Source of the DNA: Dorea sp. D27
GTDB lineage: Bacteria > Bacillota > Clostridia > Lachnospirales > Lachnospiraceae
Direction: 5' to 3'
Assembly: GCF_001185345.1 (NCBI RefSeq)
Contig: NZ_KQ236744.1
Span: 773,952 to 837,951 of the forward strand
Length of the DNA stretch: 64,000 nucleotides
Shown here: positions 42,642 through 53,030 of the stretch, in pieces
How the letters are laid out: each line of letters begins with the position of its first letter
Position numbering within the stretch: position 1 is the stretch's first letter
Program-made: the position numbers and the translations under genes
The notes under the pieces: model-generated
What the model was told of the DNA's origin: nothing
Databases searched by the model: none
The model's input: only the letters and a program-made list of their open reading frames with translations

Positions 42642-43607
42642 ATGACAGCAGTAATACACGGAACGGGATCTTATACCCCGTCCTATACGATGGACAACAA
42701 TGACCTTGCAAGAATTGTAGAGACGAGCGACGAGTGGATCCGTGAACGGACAGGAGTCATTCGCCGACATATTATACAGGAGGAAACTACCGTTTCCATG
42801 GCGGCAGAGGCAGCCAGTCGTGCTCTTGAGGACAAAAGGACCCGCCCGGAAGATATCGATCTGATACTTGTGGCAACGATTTCTTCTGATGTCATCCTTC
42901 CCTGTGCGGCCTGCTGTGTGCAGAAAGCTATCGGCGCGGTCAATGCGACCTGCTTTGACCTGGGCGGCGCGGCATGCTCGGGGTTTGTTTTTGCTTATAA
43001 TACTGCAATGGCATACATTGCAAGCGGTATGTACAACTGTGCTCTGGTGATTGGCAGTGAAAGCCTGTCCACCCTTACAAACTGGAAGGACCGCGGGACG
43101 TGTATCCTGTTTGGCGACGGTGCGGGAGCGGCGGTTCTGAAAGCTGCAAGTGGACGTGTGTATCAATCTGTAACACATTCTGACGGATGGAAAGGTGATG
43201 CATTAACATGCAAGAGCCGTTACGTAAAGAACTGGAAGAGTCTTCCTGAGGAAGAGACGTATATGCAGATGGACGGCCAGGCGGTGTTCAAATTTGCAGC
43301 ACGGCGCGTTCCGGAAGTAATTCGTGAGGTGTTGGACATGAATGAGCTGTCTGCGCAGGATATTGACTATTACGTCCTCCACCAGGCGAATAAGCGTATT
43401 GTAGAAGCCGTTGCAAAAAGGCTTGGGGAAGATATGGAAAAATTTCCTATGAATCTTCAGGAATACGGCAATACGTCATCTGCAAGTATTCCTATATTGC
43501 TAGATGAAATGAACAGAGACGGACGGTTGAAAAAGGGGCAGCGGATTATTATCGCGGGATTCGGCGCAGGCCTTTCCTGGGGAGCGAGCGTCCTTGAATG
43601 GCAGTAA
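42642..43607 (+). CDS. fabH: Beta-ketoacyl-ACP synthase III
   Basis: 321 residues. Active-site Cys in GGAACSGFVFAYNTA, His in VLHQANKRI and Asn in EYGNTSSASIP form the Cys-His-Asn triad of KAS III. Joins acetyl-CoA (or a branched starter) to malonyl-ACP, the first condensation of fatty-acid synthesis. First gene of the operon, 82 bp after the second FabT-like box, with AAGAGG as ribosome site. Confidence 0.93.
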   Translation: MTAVIHGTGSYTPSYTMDNNDLARIVETSDEWIRERTGVIRRHIIQEETTVSMAAEAASRALEDKRTRPEDIDLILVATISSDVILPCAACCVQKAIGAVNATCFDLGGAACSGFVFAYNTAMAYIASGMYNCALVIGSESLSTLTNWKDRGTCILFGDGAGAAVLKAASGRVYQSVTHSDGWKGDALTCKSRYVKNWKSLPEEETYMQMDGQAVFKFAARRVPEVIREVLDMNELSAQDIDYYVLHQANKRIVEAVAKRLGEDMEKFPMNLQEYGNTSSASIPILLDEMNRDGRLKKGQRIIIAGFGAGLSWGASVLEWQ

Positions 43608-43659
43608 GTTACGCCTTCTGGCGAAACTATATAAAAAATGTTTATAAAGGAGAATGACG

Positions 43660-43884
43660 ATGTTAGACAAGATTAAATCAATGGTAGCAGAAAACTTAGG
43701 AGTAGAGGAGAGCACAATCACAGAAACTTCTTCCTTCAAAGATGACCTGGGTGCAGACTCTCTTGACTTATTTGAATTAGTGATGGCGCTGGAAGAAGAG
43801 TTCGGCGTGGAGATTCCGACGGAAGACCTGGAGCAGATTGCAACAGTCGGCGATGTTATCAAATACGTAGAAGCACACAAATAA
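43660..43884 (+). CDS. acpP: Acyl carrier protein
   Basis: 74 residues from ATG 43660, seven bases after AAAGGAG; the ATG at 43654 is one base from that site. The phosphopantetheine Ser is in [18 protein letters not shown]. Carries the growing acyl chain for the enzymes encoded downstream. Confidence 0.93.
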   Translation: MLDKIKSMVAENLGVEESTITETSSFKDDLGADSLDLFELVMALEEEFGVEIPTEDLEQIATVGDVIKYVEAHK

Positions 43885-43912
43885 ACAGAACGAATAAAGC
43901 GAGGTTGGCAGT

Positions 43913-44851
43913 ATGAAGACAGAAGTAACCAGATTATTGGGAATTGAATATCCGATTATCCAGGGGGGCATGGCCTGGGTCGCAGAGTACCATCTGGCAG
44001 CGGGAGTATCCGAGGCCGGCGGGCTTGGACTTATCGGCGCGGCAAGTGCTCCGGCAGACTGGGTGAGAGACCAGGTCAGGGAGGCGAAGAAGCTGACAGA
44101 TAAGCCGTTCGGGGTGAACATCATGCTCATGAGCCCCTATGCGGATGAAGTGGCTAAGGTAATCGTTGAAGAAGGCGTGAAAGTTGTCACGACCGGAGCC
44201 GGTAATCCTGAAAAATACATGAAAATGTGGAAAGAGGTAGGAGTGAAGGTGATTCCTGTGGTTGCTTCTGTAGCCCTTGCAAAACGTATGGAACGCTGCG
44301 GCGCGGACGCTGTCGTGGCAGAAGGATGCGAGGCCGGCGGTCATATCGGCGAGAATACGACGATGGTGCTTGTGCCGCAGATTGTGGATGCGGTACATAT
44401 CCCTGTCATCGCCGCGGGAGGCATCGCGGATGGCAGAGGCGCAGCCGCAGCATTTATGCTCGGAGCGCAGGGCATACAGATGGGCACACATTTTGTGGTG
44501 ACGGATGAATCCATCGTGCATGACAATTACAAAGAGAGAATCATCAAGGCGAAGGATATCGATTCCAGAGTGACGGGAAGAACGACCGGACATCCGGTGC
44601 GGGCACTTCGCAACGAGATGACGAAGAAATATATGGAACTGGAAAATAACGGAGCAAGTTTTGAAGAACTGGAGTACCTTACGCTTGGAGGCCTGAGGAA
44701 AGCGGTTGTGGACGGCGATGTGAAGAACGGAAGCGTCATGGCAGGACAGATTGCAGGCATGGTAAAAGAGAGAATGTCGTGCAAAGAGCTGATTCAGAAG
44801 CTGGTAAGCGAGACAGACGCGCTGGTAAAAGGAGCGAAGGTCTATGAGTAA
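43913..44851 (+). CDS. fabK: Enoyl-ACP reductase II (flavoenzyme)
   Basis: 312 residues. The TIM-barrel FMN motifs YPIIQGGMAWVAEYHLAAGVSEAGGLGLIGA, AEGCEAGGHIGE, VIAAGGIADGRGAAAAFMLGAQGIQMGT identify FabK, the NAD(P)H-FMN enoyl reductase that replaces FabI in many Firmicutes and is triclosan-insensitive. No fabI or fabL gene lies in this operon. Overlaps fabD by 8 bp. Confidence 0.93.
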   Translation: MKTEVTRLLGIEYPIIQGGMAWVAEYHLAAGVSEAGGLGLIGAASAPADWVRDQVREAKKLTDKPFGVNIMLMSPYADEVAKVIVEEGVKVVTTGAGNPEKYMKMWKEVGVKVIPVVASVALAKRMERCGADAVVAEGCEAGGHIGENTTMVLVPQIVDAVHIPVIAAGGIADGRGAAAAFMLGAQGIQMGTHFVVTDESIVHDNYKERIIKAKDIDSRVTGRTTGHPVRALRNEMTKKYMELENNGASFEELEYLTLGGLRKAVVDGDVKNGSVMAGQIAGMVKERMSCKELIQKLVSETDALVKGAKVYE

Positions 44852-45809
44852 GATTGCATTTATCTATCCGGGCCAGGGGTCACAGAAAGCAGGGATGGGA
44901 GCAGATTTCTACAAGAACAGCCCCATTGCCCGGGACATATACGATAAAGCCTCCGAAGCGCTCGGACTGGATATGAAAGCGCTGTGCTTCGAGGAAAATG
45001 AAAAGCTTGATCTGACAGAATATACACAGGCGGCACTCGTGACGACGTGCCTGGCCATAACAGAAACTTTGAACGATGCGGCAAAGGGGTCATCAGCCAT
45101 GCCGTCAGAAAGCGGAGGGGGCCTGACCCCGGCGGTCACCGCGGGCTTAAGCCTCGGAGAGTATTGCGCCGTTGCAGCCGCAGGAGGGATGGATGTTATG
45201 GACGCTGTCCGTCTTGTGCGTAAGCGCGGCATACTGATGCAGAACACCGTGCCTGCGGGAGTGGGAGCCATGGCGGCTATCCTCGGCATGACGGGGGAAG
45301 CCATTGAGCAGGTGACAGATGATATGGCGGGGGTTACGATTGCCAATTATAACTGCCCGGGTCAGATTGTCATTACCGGAGAGGCAAAAGCGGTAGAAGA
45401 GGCCTGTGACGCGCTGAAAGCAGCAGGGGCTAAAAGGGCTGTCGCGCTTAACGTAAGCGGGCCGTTTCATTCGCCCATGCTGAAGGAGGCAGGCAGCAGG
45501 CTTGCGGCAGAACTGGAAAAAGTTGAGCTTCATGAGCTGGCGGTGCCGTATGTGACGAACGTGACTGCCAAAAAGGTGATGGACATCGCGCAGACAAAAG
45601 CACTGCTTGCGGAACAGGTAAGCATGCCGGTGCGCTGGCAGCAGAGCGTGGAGACGATGACAGCAGACGGTGTGGATATATTCATAGAGATAGGACCGGG
45701 CAGGACACTGGCCGGCTTCATGAAGAAGATCAACCGGGCTGTTACGGTATATAATATTGCAGAATGGGCTGACATGGAGAAGGTAATCAGCGCTTGCAGA
45801 TTGGATTAG
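44844..45809 (+). CDS. fabD: Malonyl-CoA:ACP transacylase
   Basis: 321 residues. [16 protein letters not shown] at the N-terminus, the nucleophile [20 protein letters not shown] with the catalytic His and the C-terminal [15 protein letters not shown] are standard. Makes malonyl-ACP for elongation. Slightly enlarged loop (about 75-92: [13 protein letters not shown]) compared with usual sequences. Confidence 0.93.
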   Translation: MSKIAFIYPGQGSQKAGMGADFYKNSPIARDIYDKASEALGLDMKALCFEENEKLDLTEYTQAALVTTCLAITETLNDAAKGSSAMPSESGGGLTPAVTAGLSLGEYCAVAAAGGMDVMDAVRLVRKRGILMQNTVPAGVGAMAAILGMTGEAIEQVTDDMAGVTIANYNCPGQIVITGEAKAVEEACDALKAAGAKRAVALNVSGPFHSPMLKEAGSRLAAELEKVELHELAVPYVTNVTAKKVMDIAQTKALLAEQVSMPVRWQQSVETMTADGVDIFIEIGPGRTLAGFMKKINRAVTVYNIAEWADMEKVISACRLD

Positions 45810-45822
45810 AAGGAGGCACGGC

Positions 45823-46560
45823 ATGGAAGGAAAAGTAGCACTTGTCACAGGAGGATCGCGGGGCATAGGCCGGGCAATTGCCCTGGAACTTGCCAAAGGA
45901 GGCGCCACGGTAGTAATTAACTATAACGGCTCCCAGGATAAGGCGATGGATTTGAAAGAGGAGATAGAGAGCAGAGGCGGAAGGGCAGAGGTATATCAGT
46001 GTAATGTTTCTGACTTTGCAAAATGCGAAGAGCTTGTTCAAGGCATCGTAAAGCAGTTTGGAAGCCTGGATATTCTTGTCAATAACGCCGGCATTACAAA
46101 GGATGGGCTGTTGATGAAGATGTCTGAAGAAGACTTCGACAAAGTGATTGATGTCAACTTAAAAGGTGCATTCAATACGATTCGTTTCGCTTCCCGCCAG
46201 ATGCTGAAGCAGAGGAGCGGGAGAATTATCAATCTGTCCTCTGTGGTGGGTGTTGCGGGCAATGCCGGCCAGGCAAACTATGCGTCGTCCAAGGCAGGCG
46301 TCATCGGGCTTACGAAGGCGGCGGCCAAGGAACTTGCATCCCGTGGCATTACGGTGAACGCGATTGCCCCCGGTTTTATAGAGACAGACATGACAGATGC
46401 TTTGCCGGAGAAGGTAAAAGAGGCAACGGTATCCCAGATACCACTCGCAAGGTTTGGCAGGCCGGAAGATGTGGCGAAGCTGGCTGCATTTCTCGCGTCA
46501 GAGGCGTCCGCATATATAACCGGACAGGTAATCCACGTAGACGGCGGCATGGTAATGTAG
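45823..46560 (+). CDS. fabG: 3-oxoacyl-ACP reductase
   Basis: 245 residues. SDR motifs: [40 protein letters not shown] (Ser-Tyr-Lys) and [14 protein letters not shown]. Reduces the 3-keto group with NADPH in each elongation cycle. Confidence 0.93.
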   Translation: MEGKVALVTGGSRGIGRAIALELAKGGATVVINYNGSQDKAMDLKEEIESRGGRAEVYQCNVSDFAKCEELVQGIVKQFGSLDILVNNAGITKDGLLMKMSEEDFDKVIDVNLKGAFNTIRFASRQMLKQRSGRIINLSSVVGVAGNAGQANYASSKAGVIGLTKAAAKELASRGITVNAIAPGFIETDMTDALPEKVKEATVSQIPLARFGRPEDVAKLAAFLASEASAYITGQVIHVDGGMVM

Positions 46561-46592
46561 CATAAGTGCAGATGATAGAGGGAGACAGCGAT

Positions 46593-47831
46593 ATGAAGAA
46601 AAGAGTTGTGGTTACAGGACTGGGAGCAGTGACTCCGATAGGAAATTCTGTAGAAGAGTTCTGGTCCGGTATCAAAGAGTCAAAGGTAGGTATCGGAGAG
46701 ATAACGAAATTTGATACAACAGAATATAAAGTGAAGCTTGCGGCGGAGGTTAAGGATTTCTCGGCAAAAGACCATATGGATTTCAAAGCTGCAAAACGGA
46801 TGGAATTATTTTCCCAGTATGCGGTAGCTGCGGCTCTGGAAGCATATAAGGATTCTGGACTTGATATTGGACGGGAGGACGCCTACCGGGCGGGAGTCAT
46901 CGTAGGTTCAGGCATCGGCAGCCTGCAGCGTGTGGAGCAGGAACATACGAAGATTAAAGAAAAGGGGCCGGGCAGGGTGAATCCGCTCATGGTGCCTCTT
47001 ATGATTTCCAATATGGCAGCAGGAAACATTTCCATACAGCTCGGTTTCAAGGGGAAATGTACCAATGTGGTGACTGCCTGTGCATCGGGCACGAACTGTA
47101 TCGGAGATGCTTACCGGGCAATCCAGTACGGAGATGCCGACGTCATGATTGCAGGTGGGACGGAGAGCTGCATCTGTCCGACAGGCGTGGCGGGCTTTAC
47201 AAGCCTGACCGCACTCTCTACATCCACAGACCCGAAGCGCGCTTCTATTCCATTTGACAGGGACAGAAATGGATTTGTCCTCGGCGAGGGTGCCGGTGTC
47301 GTCATGCTGGAAGAGCTGGAGCATGCCAGGAAACGAGGTGCCAGAATATATGCGGAAGTAGCAGGCTATGGTTCCACGGGGGACGCGTACCACATCACGT
47401 CACCGTCAGAGGACGGAGGGGGAGCTGCTAAGGCAATGACCCTGGCAATAGAGGAGGGCGGAATCAAACCGTCACAGGTTGATTATATCAATGCGCACGG
47501 AACGAGCACCCATCACAATGACCTGTTCGAGACAAGGGCAATCAAGCTGGCGCTTGGGGAGGCGGCAAAAGACGTCGTAATCAATTCCACCAAATCTATG
47601 ATTGGCCATCTCCTTGGAGCAGCCGGCGGAGTGGAGTTTATCACTTGCGTAAAGTCCATACAGGACGGATTCATCCACCAGACGGCCGGTACGGAGACCG
47701 TGGACGAAGGGTGCGATTTAAACTATGCGGTCGGGGCACCGATAGAGAAGGACCTCACATACGTGCTTACCAATTCCCTCGGGTTCGGCGGGCATAACGC
47801 AACCTTATTAGTGAAGAAATACGAAGGTTAG
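46593..47831 (+). CDS. fabF: Beta-ketoacyl-ACP synthase II
   Basis: 412 residues from ATG 46593 ([17 protein letters not shown]); the frame is open from 46566 without a good ribosome site. Catalytic Cys in [12 protein letters not shown], His in [11 protein letters not shown] and [18 protein letters not shown] give the Cys-His-His triad of KAS II. Elongates acyl-ACP. Confidence 0.93.
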   Translation: MKKRVVVTGLGAVTPIGNSVEEFWSGIKESKVGIGEITKFDTTEYKVKLAAEVKDFSAKDHMDFKAAKRMELFSQYAVAAALEAYKDSGLDIGREDAYRAGVIVGSGIGSLQRVEQEHTKIKEKGPGRVNPLMVPLMISNMAAGNISIQLGFKGKCTNVVTACASGTNCIGDAYRAIQYGDADVMIAGGTESCICPTGVAGFTSLTALSTSTDPKRASIPFDRDRNGFVLGEGAGVVMLEELEHARKRGARIYAEVAGYGSTGDAYHITSPSEDGGGAAKAMTLAIEEGGIKPSQVDYINAHGTSTHHNDLFETRAIKLALGEAAKDVVINSTKSMIGHLLGAAGGVEFITCVKSIQDGFIHQTAGTETVDEGCDLNYAVGAPIEKDLTYVLTNSLGFGGHNATLLVKKYEG

Positions 47832-47847
47832 AAAGGACTTAAAGATT

Positions 47848-48327
47848 ATGGAAATTAAACATCTGCTATCACTTATAGAAGCCGTATCAGAGTCAGAGCT
47901 GACCGGATTAAAATACGAAGAAAACGGAGTAAAGCTTCATCTCACAAAGAAACAGGATAACGTGCACGTCGTGGCTGCCGGGCAGGCTGCCATGACCGGG
48001 GCGTCCGCGGCGGCCCCAATGGCAGCTTCCGCCCAGAGCGACGCGGCACAAAAAGAAGAGCCGGAAGCAGCCGCTTTATCAGCTCGGCCCCAAGGGAAGA
48101 TTGTAGAATCTCCCCTTGTAGGAACCTTCTACACAGCACCGTCAGAAGACGCCGAAGCCTTCGTGTCCGTCGGCGATACCGTAAAAAAGGGCCAGACACT
48201 GGCAATTGTAGAGGCTATGAAATTGATGAACGAGATAGAGAGCGACTACGACGGCACAATCACAGAAATACTAGTAGAAAACGGCCAGGCAGTAGAATAC
48301 GGCCAGCCATTGTTCCGCATTCGCTAA
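47848..48327 (+). CDS. accB: Biotin carboxyl carrier protein of acetyl-CoA carboxylase
   Basis: 159 residues. The C-terminal biotinyl domain (about 85-159) contains [12 protein letters not shown], the biotinylation Lys. The Ala/Ser/Gln-rich linker (50-82) is typical. Carries CO2 between AccC and the fused AccDA. Confidence 0.93.
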   Translation: MEIKHLLSLIEAVSESELTGLKYEENGVKLHLTKKQDNVHVVAAGQAAMTGASAAAPMAASAQSDAAQKEEPEAAALSARPQGKIVESPLVGTFYTAPSEDAEAFVSVGDTVKKGQTLAIVEAMKLMNEIESDYDGTITEILVENGQAVEYGQPLFRIR

Positions 48328-48373
48328 TAAAGGTACAGGACAAAATGCAATCAGGTACAGGGCAAAGTTCAAT

Positions 48374-48411
48374 TTGGGACGTAACCCTTTTGAAAAAGAT
48401 CACGTCCCCAA
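48374..48411 (+). repeat. Degenerate palindromic repeat inside the fab operon, abutting fabZ ribosome site
   Basis: TTGGGACGT (48374-48382) pairs with ACGTCCCCAA (48402-48411) apart from one bulged C. Its sequence recalls the dispersed GGGGACGGAGG repeat. The last two bases are also the first two of AAGGAGG (48410-48416), the fabZ ribosome site, so folding could limit fabZ and downstream translation. Just upstream, GGTACAGG(A/G)CAAA is repeated in tandem. Confidence 0.5.
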
Positions 48412-48420
48412 GGAGGAATT

Positions 48421-48849
48421 ATGAATCATTTGGACATCAGTCAGATTAAGAAAATCATCCCTCACCGTCATCCATTTCTTCTGGTTGACTATATCGAGGA
48501 TTACGAGCCGGGACAATATGCAATCGGCTATAAATGTGTCACATACAGAGAGGACTTCTTTGCGGGCCATTTCCCCCAGGAACCGGTGATGCCGGGCGTG
48601 CTTACTGTAGAGGCGCTTGCGCAGGTGGGAGCAGTGGCCATCCTGAGCCAGGAGGCGAATGAAGGTAAGATTGCTTATTTCGGCGGTATCAACAAATGCA
48701 AGTTCAAGGGCAAAATCATACCCGGAGACAAGGTACGCCTGGAGACGAAGATTATCAAGCAGAAGGGGCCTGTCGGTATAGGAGAAGCTATAGCATCCGT
48801 GGACGGCAAGACAGTCGTAAGCGCGGAACTGACATTTATGATTGGATAG
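48421..48849 (+). CDS. fabZ: 3-hydroxyacyl-ACP dehydratase
   Basis: 142 residues. HRHPFLLVDYI and GHFPQEPVMPGVLTVEALAQ hold the catalytic His and Glu of the hot-dog fold. Removes water to form trans-2-enoyl-ACP. AAGGAGG lies four bases before the ATG and abuts a hairpin. Confidence 0.93.
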   Translation: MNHLDISQIKKIIPHRHPFLLVDYIEDYEPGQYAIGYKCVTYREDFFAGHFPQEPVMPGVLTVEALAQVGAVAILSQEANEGKIAYFGGINKCKFKGKIIPGDKVRLETKIIKQKGPVGIGEAIASVDGKTVVSAELTFMIG

Positions 48850-48858
48850 GTGAGTTAC

Positions 48859-50193
48859 ATGATTAAGAAGATATTGATTGCCAACCGCGGCGAGATTGCG
48901 GTGCGCATCATCCGTGCATGCCGGGAGATGGGGATAGAAACGGTGGCTGTATATTCAAAAGCAGATAAAGATGCCCTACACACACAGCTGGCTGACGAGG
49001 CTGTATGCATCGGTCCTGCTCCGTCGAGCGAGAGCTATCTGAGTATGGACCGGATCATCAGCGCGACGATAATTACGGGGGCAGACGCCATCCATCCAGG
49101 ATTTGGATTTCTGTCCGAGAACAGTAAATTTGCAGAACTGTGTGAACAGTGCAACATTACATTCATCGGCCCGGGCTCCGACGTAATCGCCAGACTCGGG
49201 AACAAGCAGGAAGCGAGAAATACCATGACTGCGGCAGGGGTACCGGTCATACCTGGGAGCACAGAGCCTATATATGATGCGGAGACTGGTGCCGGCATAG
49301 CGGCCCAGATTGGCTACCCGGTTATCGTGAAGGCGGCTCTCGGAGGAGGCGGCAAGGGGATGCGGGTGGCAGAGACGCCGGAGGAATTCCCTCAGGCATT
49401 CCAGACTGCCCAGAAAGAGACGCAGATGGCGTTTGGCGACAGTACAATGTATATCGAACACTTTGTACAACAGCCAAGACATATCGAGTTTCAGATCTTA
49501 GCGGACAGCCAGGGACACGTGATACACCTTGGAGAGCGTGACTGCTCTATCCAGAGGAACCACCAGAAGATGATAGAAGAATCCCCTTCCGTAGCGCTGG
49601 ATGAAAATCTCAGGAAGAAGATGGGTGACGCGGCGGTTAAGGCAGCGAAGGCGGCAGGATATGTCAATGCCGGTACGATAGAATTTCTGCTGGAGAAAAG
49701 CGGGAACTTTTACTTTATGGAAATGAATACGCGGATCCAGGTAGAACATCCGGTAACCGAATGGGTAACCGGCATTGATTTGATCAAAGAGCAGATACGT
49801 ATTGCTTCCGGCAGACCTCTTTCCTACACACAGGAAGAGATACAGCTGTCCGGCCATGCCATCGAGTGCAGGATCAATGCGGAGAATCCGTCGAAAGGCT
49901 TCCGCCCTTCCCCAGGCACGATAACAGACATGTATCTTCCGGGAGGCAAAGGAATCCGTATAGATTCGGCAATCTACAGCGGGTATACGATTCCCCCTTT
50001 CTACGACTCCATGGTAGCGAAGCTCATCGTATGGGCCAAGAACCGAAAAGAAGCGATACGTAAGATGCAGAGCGCCCTCGGCGAAGTGATTATCGAAGGA
50101 ATTGATACAAATGTAGACTACCAGTATGAGATATTAGGCCATCCTGATTATCAGGCAGGCAACATAGACATTGAATTTATTGAGAAAATGTAA
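48859..50193 (+). CDS. accC: Biotin carboxylase subunit of acetyl-CoA carboxylase
   Basis: 444 residues from ATG 48859 (MIKKILIANRGEIAVRIIRA); GTG 48850 is an in-frame alternative adjacent to the fabZ stop. ATP-grasp motifs VKAALGGGGKGMRVA, ERDCSIQRNHQKMIEESPS and FYFMEMNTRIQVEHPVTEWVTGIDLIKEQI are complete. Carboxylates the biotin on AccB. Confidence 0.94.
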   Translation: MIKKILIANRGEIAVRIIRACREMGIETVAVYSKADKDALHTQLADEAVCIGPAPSSESYLSMDRIISATIITGADAIHPGFGFLSENSKFAELCEQCNITFIGPGSDVIARLGNKQEARNTMTAAGVPVIPGSTEPIYDAETGAGIAAQIGYPVIVKAALGGGGKGMRVAETPEEFPQAFQTAQKETQMAFGDSTMYIEHFVQQPRHIEFQILADSQGHVIHLGERDCSIQRNHQKMIEESPSVALDENLRKKMGDAAVKAAKAAGYVNAGTIEFLLEKSGNFYFMEMNTRIQVEHPVTEWVTGIDLIKEQIRIASGRPLSYTQEEIQLSGHAIECRINAENPSKGFRPSPGTITDMYLPGGKGIRIDSAIYSGYTIPPFYDSMVAKLIVWAKNRKEAIRKMQSALGEVIIEGIDTNVDYQYEILGHPDYQAGNIDIEFIEKM

Positions 50194-50205
50194 AGGTGAG
50201 CTCCT

Positions 50206-51906
50206 ATGAAATTAGAAAATATGTTCAAGAAGACAAGGCTTTCTTCCAGCCGGAAGAATTACATCTCGCTTAAGGAAGCCAAGCCGGAAGTGCCTCAGGG
50301 ACTTTTGAGAAAATGTAATCGATGCGGCCAGGCTATCATTACGGAAGACGTAAAAGCAGGTGGTTACATCTGTCCAAAGTGTGGAGGATATTTCCGGGTA
50401 CATGCATACCGCAGGATAGAGATGGTAGCTGACGAAGGAACATTTGAAGAATGGGACAAAGGACTTACGACAAGAAACCCTCTGGACTATAAAGGGTATG
50501 AAGAGAAGCTGGAAGCTCTGAAGGAGAAGACAGGACTGGAAGAGGCGGTCATTACGGGCAAAGCCCGTATAGACGGAACAGATGCGGTAATCGCCGTATG
50601 TGACGGCCGCTTTCTCATGGCCAGCATGGGAGAAGTTGTCGGAGAGAAGATAGCAAGGGCGGTGGAGCGGGCCACAGAGGTAAAGCTTCCGGTCATTATA
50701 TTTGCCTGCTCCGGGGGCGCAAGGATGCAGGAAGGCATCACTTCCCTTATGCAGATGGCAAAGACGTCCGCCGCGCTGAAAAGACACAGTGATGCCGGAC
50801 ATCTGTATATCAGTGTGCTGACAGATCCGACAACCGGCGGTGTGACGGCCAGCTTTGCCATGCTGGGAGATATCATCCTGGCGGAACCGGGCGCGCTCAT
50901 AGGCTTCGCAGGACCAAGGGTTATTGAGCAGACAATCGGCCAGAAGCTGCCAAAGGGGTTCCAGCGTTCCGAGTTTCTGCTTGCACATGGATTCATAGAT
51001 GGAATTATTGAGCGGCCAAAGCTCAAAGGCACGCTATCACGTATTCTTAAGCTCCATGCCGGATGCGGGAAGACGGCGGCCGGTATTCCGGAAAAGGATA
51101 TCATTCCGGAACAATATAATAAAGTAGCGTCTGCATGGGACCGGGTGGAAATATCGAGGATGAAAGACCGCCCGGTGGGGGAAGACTACATCCACGCCAT
51201 GTTTACAGATTTTATAGAGTTCCACGGAGACCGGTGTTTTGCAGATGACAAGGCCATTATCGGGGGAGTAGGAAGGTTTGGCGGCCGTCCTGTGACGGTT
51301 ATCGCTCAGGCCAAGGGGACAAATACGAAGGAAAATATTGAACGTAATTTTGGCATGCCGTCCCCGGACGGATATCGGAAAGCACTGCGACTCATGAAAC
51401 AGGCGGAAAAGTTCCGCCGTCCCGTCATCTGCTTTGTTGATACGCCTGGCGCATTCTGTGGGCTGGAGGCAGAAGAGCGGGGGCAGGGCGAGGCAATTGC
51501 CAGATGCATCTATGAAATGTCCGCACTCAAGGTGCCTGTATTATCTGTCATAATCGGAGAAGGCGGAAGCGGCGGTGCCCTTGCCATGGCGACATCGGAT
51601 GAAGTATGGATGCTGGAGAACTCGGTGTACTCTATCCTGTCCCCGGAAGGATTTGCCAGTATTCTGTGGAAGGACAGCACACGGGCAAAAGAGGCGGCAG
51701 AGGTCATGAAGCTTACGGCCGGAGATCTGCTTGAGGCGGGAATCGTCGAGCGCATCATAAAAGAGCCGGGACACTATACGATACAAAACCTGGAAGAGGT
51801 TGCATCAAAGCTTAAGAAATATATGGAGGGATTTCTCGGAACTTACGGGCAGATGTCGGAAGAAGAGCTGACTGAGCACAGATATAAGCGGTTCCGCAGA
51901 ATGTAG
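50206..51906 (+). CDS. accDA: Acetyl-CoA carboxylase carboxyltransferase, AccD-AccA fusion
   Basis: 566 residues carrying both carboxyltransferase subunits. The N-terminal AccD half has the zinc motif CNRCGQ...CPKCGG (about 37-57) and the crotonase-like region VIIFACSGGARMQEGITSLMQMAKTSAAL with TDPTTGGVTASFAMLGDI. The AccA half, from about residue 305, has DRPVGEDYIHAMFTDFIEFHGDRCFADDKAIIGGVGRFGGRPVTVIAQAKGT and VICFVDTPGAFCGLEAEERGQGEAIA. Most bacteria have two genes; here no stop or start separates them. Makes malonyl-CoA with AccB and AccC. Confidence 0.93.
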   Translation: MKLENMFKKTRLSSSRKNYISLKEAKPEVPQGLLRKCNRCGQAIITEDVKAGGYICPKCGGYFRVHAYRRIEMVADEGTFEEWDKGLTTRNPLDYKGYEEKLEALKEKTGLEEAVITGKARIDGTDAVIAVCDGRFLMASMGEVVGEKIARAVERATEVKLPVIIFACSGGARMQEGITSLMQMAKTSAALKRHSDAGHLYISVLTDPTTGGVTASFAMLGDIILAEPGALIGFAGPRVIEQTIGQKLPKGFQRSEFLLAHGFIDGIIERPKLKGTLSRILKLHAGCGKTAAGIPEKDIIPEQYNKVASAWDRVEISRMKDRPVGEDYIHAMFTDFIEFHGDRCFADDKAIIGGVGRFGGRPVTVIAQAKGTNTKENIERNFGMPSPDGYRKALRLMKQAEKFRRPVICFVDTPGAFCGLEAEERGQGEAIARCIYEMSALKVPVLSVIIGEGGSGGALAMATSDEVWMLENSVYSILSPEGFASILWKDSTRAKEAAEVMKLTAGDLLEAGIVERIIKEPGHYTIQNLEEVASKLKKYMEGFLGTYGQMSEEELTEHRYKRFRRM

Positions 51907-51917
51907 GAGATGTCAGG

Positions 51918-52985
51918 ATGAAAACAGCACCGTTGGTAATGGGAAATATCAGAGCAGAGGTACCAGTCATACAGGGCGGTATGGGCGTCGGAATCAGTCT
52001 GGGCGGCCTGGCCGGGGCTGTGGCACGAGAGGGCGGTACAGGGATAATCTCTGCCGCCCAGATTGGTTTTAAAGAACCTGATTTTGACAGGAATACGCTG
52101 GAGGCAAACCTGCGGGCAATCCGGAAAGAATATGACAAGGCCAGGCAGGCGGCGCCGCATGGAGTAATCGGGTTCAATATCATGGTGGCGATGCGCCATT
52201 ATGAGACATACGTACGTGCGGCGATAGAGACAGGAGCGGACTTGATTATCTCTGGCGCAGGTCTTCCGACAGAACTTCCGAAGATTGCCGGTGATTCAGA
52301 GGTGAAGCTGGCCCCCATCGTTTCCACGGATAAATCTGCCCAGGTAATTTTAAAATACTGGGATAGAAAATATAAGCGTATCCCAGATCTGCTCGTTATC
52401 GAAGGACCGGAGGCCGGAGGTCATCTCGGGTTTACGAGGGAACAGCTGGAGATATTTGGAGGGGATTCCTATGATGCGGAGATTCTGAGGATAATGGAGA
52501 CAGTAAAGGGATATGAAGACAAATATAGCCGGAAGATACCCGTTGCAATCGCAGGAGGGATAGAGACTGCCTCACAGGCCGCCCACGCATTTTCCCTCGG
52601 GGCAGATGCCATACAGGTGGCCAGCAGGTTCGTCACGACGGAAGAGTGTGATGCAGACAACCGTTATAAAGAAGCGTACTTAAGAGCCGGGGAAAAAGAT
52701 ATTGTTATCGTTAAAAGCCCGGTCGGCATGCCGGGGAGAGCGATTAAGAATTCATTTATGGAGCAGGTGCTGTCAGGGAAGAGAATACCTCACAGCCCGT
52801 GTCATGGCTGCCTTCACAAATGCAGCCCGGACGAGATTCCGTACTGCATTACGGACGCGCTTATCCATGCGGCCAGAGGAGAGGTGGAGGACGCGCTTCT
52901 GTTCTGCGGAGCCAATGCATATAAGGCAGAACGGATAGAAACCGTAAAAGAAGTTATTGATTCTCTTCTGCCGGAGAGGGTATAA
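51918..52985 (+). CDS. FMN-dependent nitronate monooxygenase / FabK-like oxidoreductase
   Basis: 355 residues. TIM-barrel flavin motifs VPVIQGGMGVGISLGGLAGAVAREGGTGIISAA, VIEGPEAGGHLGF, VAIAGGIETASQAAHAFSLGADAIQVASRF. It is longer than FabK and has an extra Cys-rich segment near the C-terminus (CHGCLHKCSPDEIPYC), absent from the fabK at 43913. Likely a 2-nitropropane-dioxygenase-like enzyme or a second enoyl reductase in the operon. Starts 11 bp after accDA. Confidence 0.8.
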   Translation: MKTAPLVMGNIRAEVPVIQGGMGVGISLGGLAGAVAREGGTGIISAAQIGFKEPDFDRNTLEANLRAIRKEYDKARQAAPHGVIGFNIMVAMRHYETYVRAAIETGADLIISGAGLPTELPKIAGDSEVKLAPIVSTDKSAQVILKYWDRKYKRIPDLLVIEGPEAGGHLGFTREQLEIFGGDSYDAEILRIMETVKGYEDKYSRKIPVAIAGGIETASQAAHAFSLGADAIQVASRFVTTEECDADNRYKEAYLRAGEKDIVIVKSPVGMPGRAIKNSFMEQVLSGKRIPHSPCHGCLHKCSPDEIPYCITDALIHAARGEVEDALLFCGANAYKAERIETVKEVIDSLLPERV

Positions 52986-53030
52986 TGGTAGACAGGTAAA
53001 TGTTGTTGGCATTCAAAGAGGGAGCGTAAG

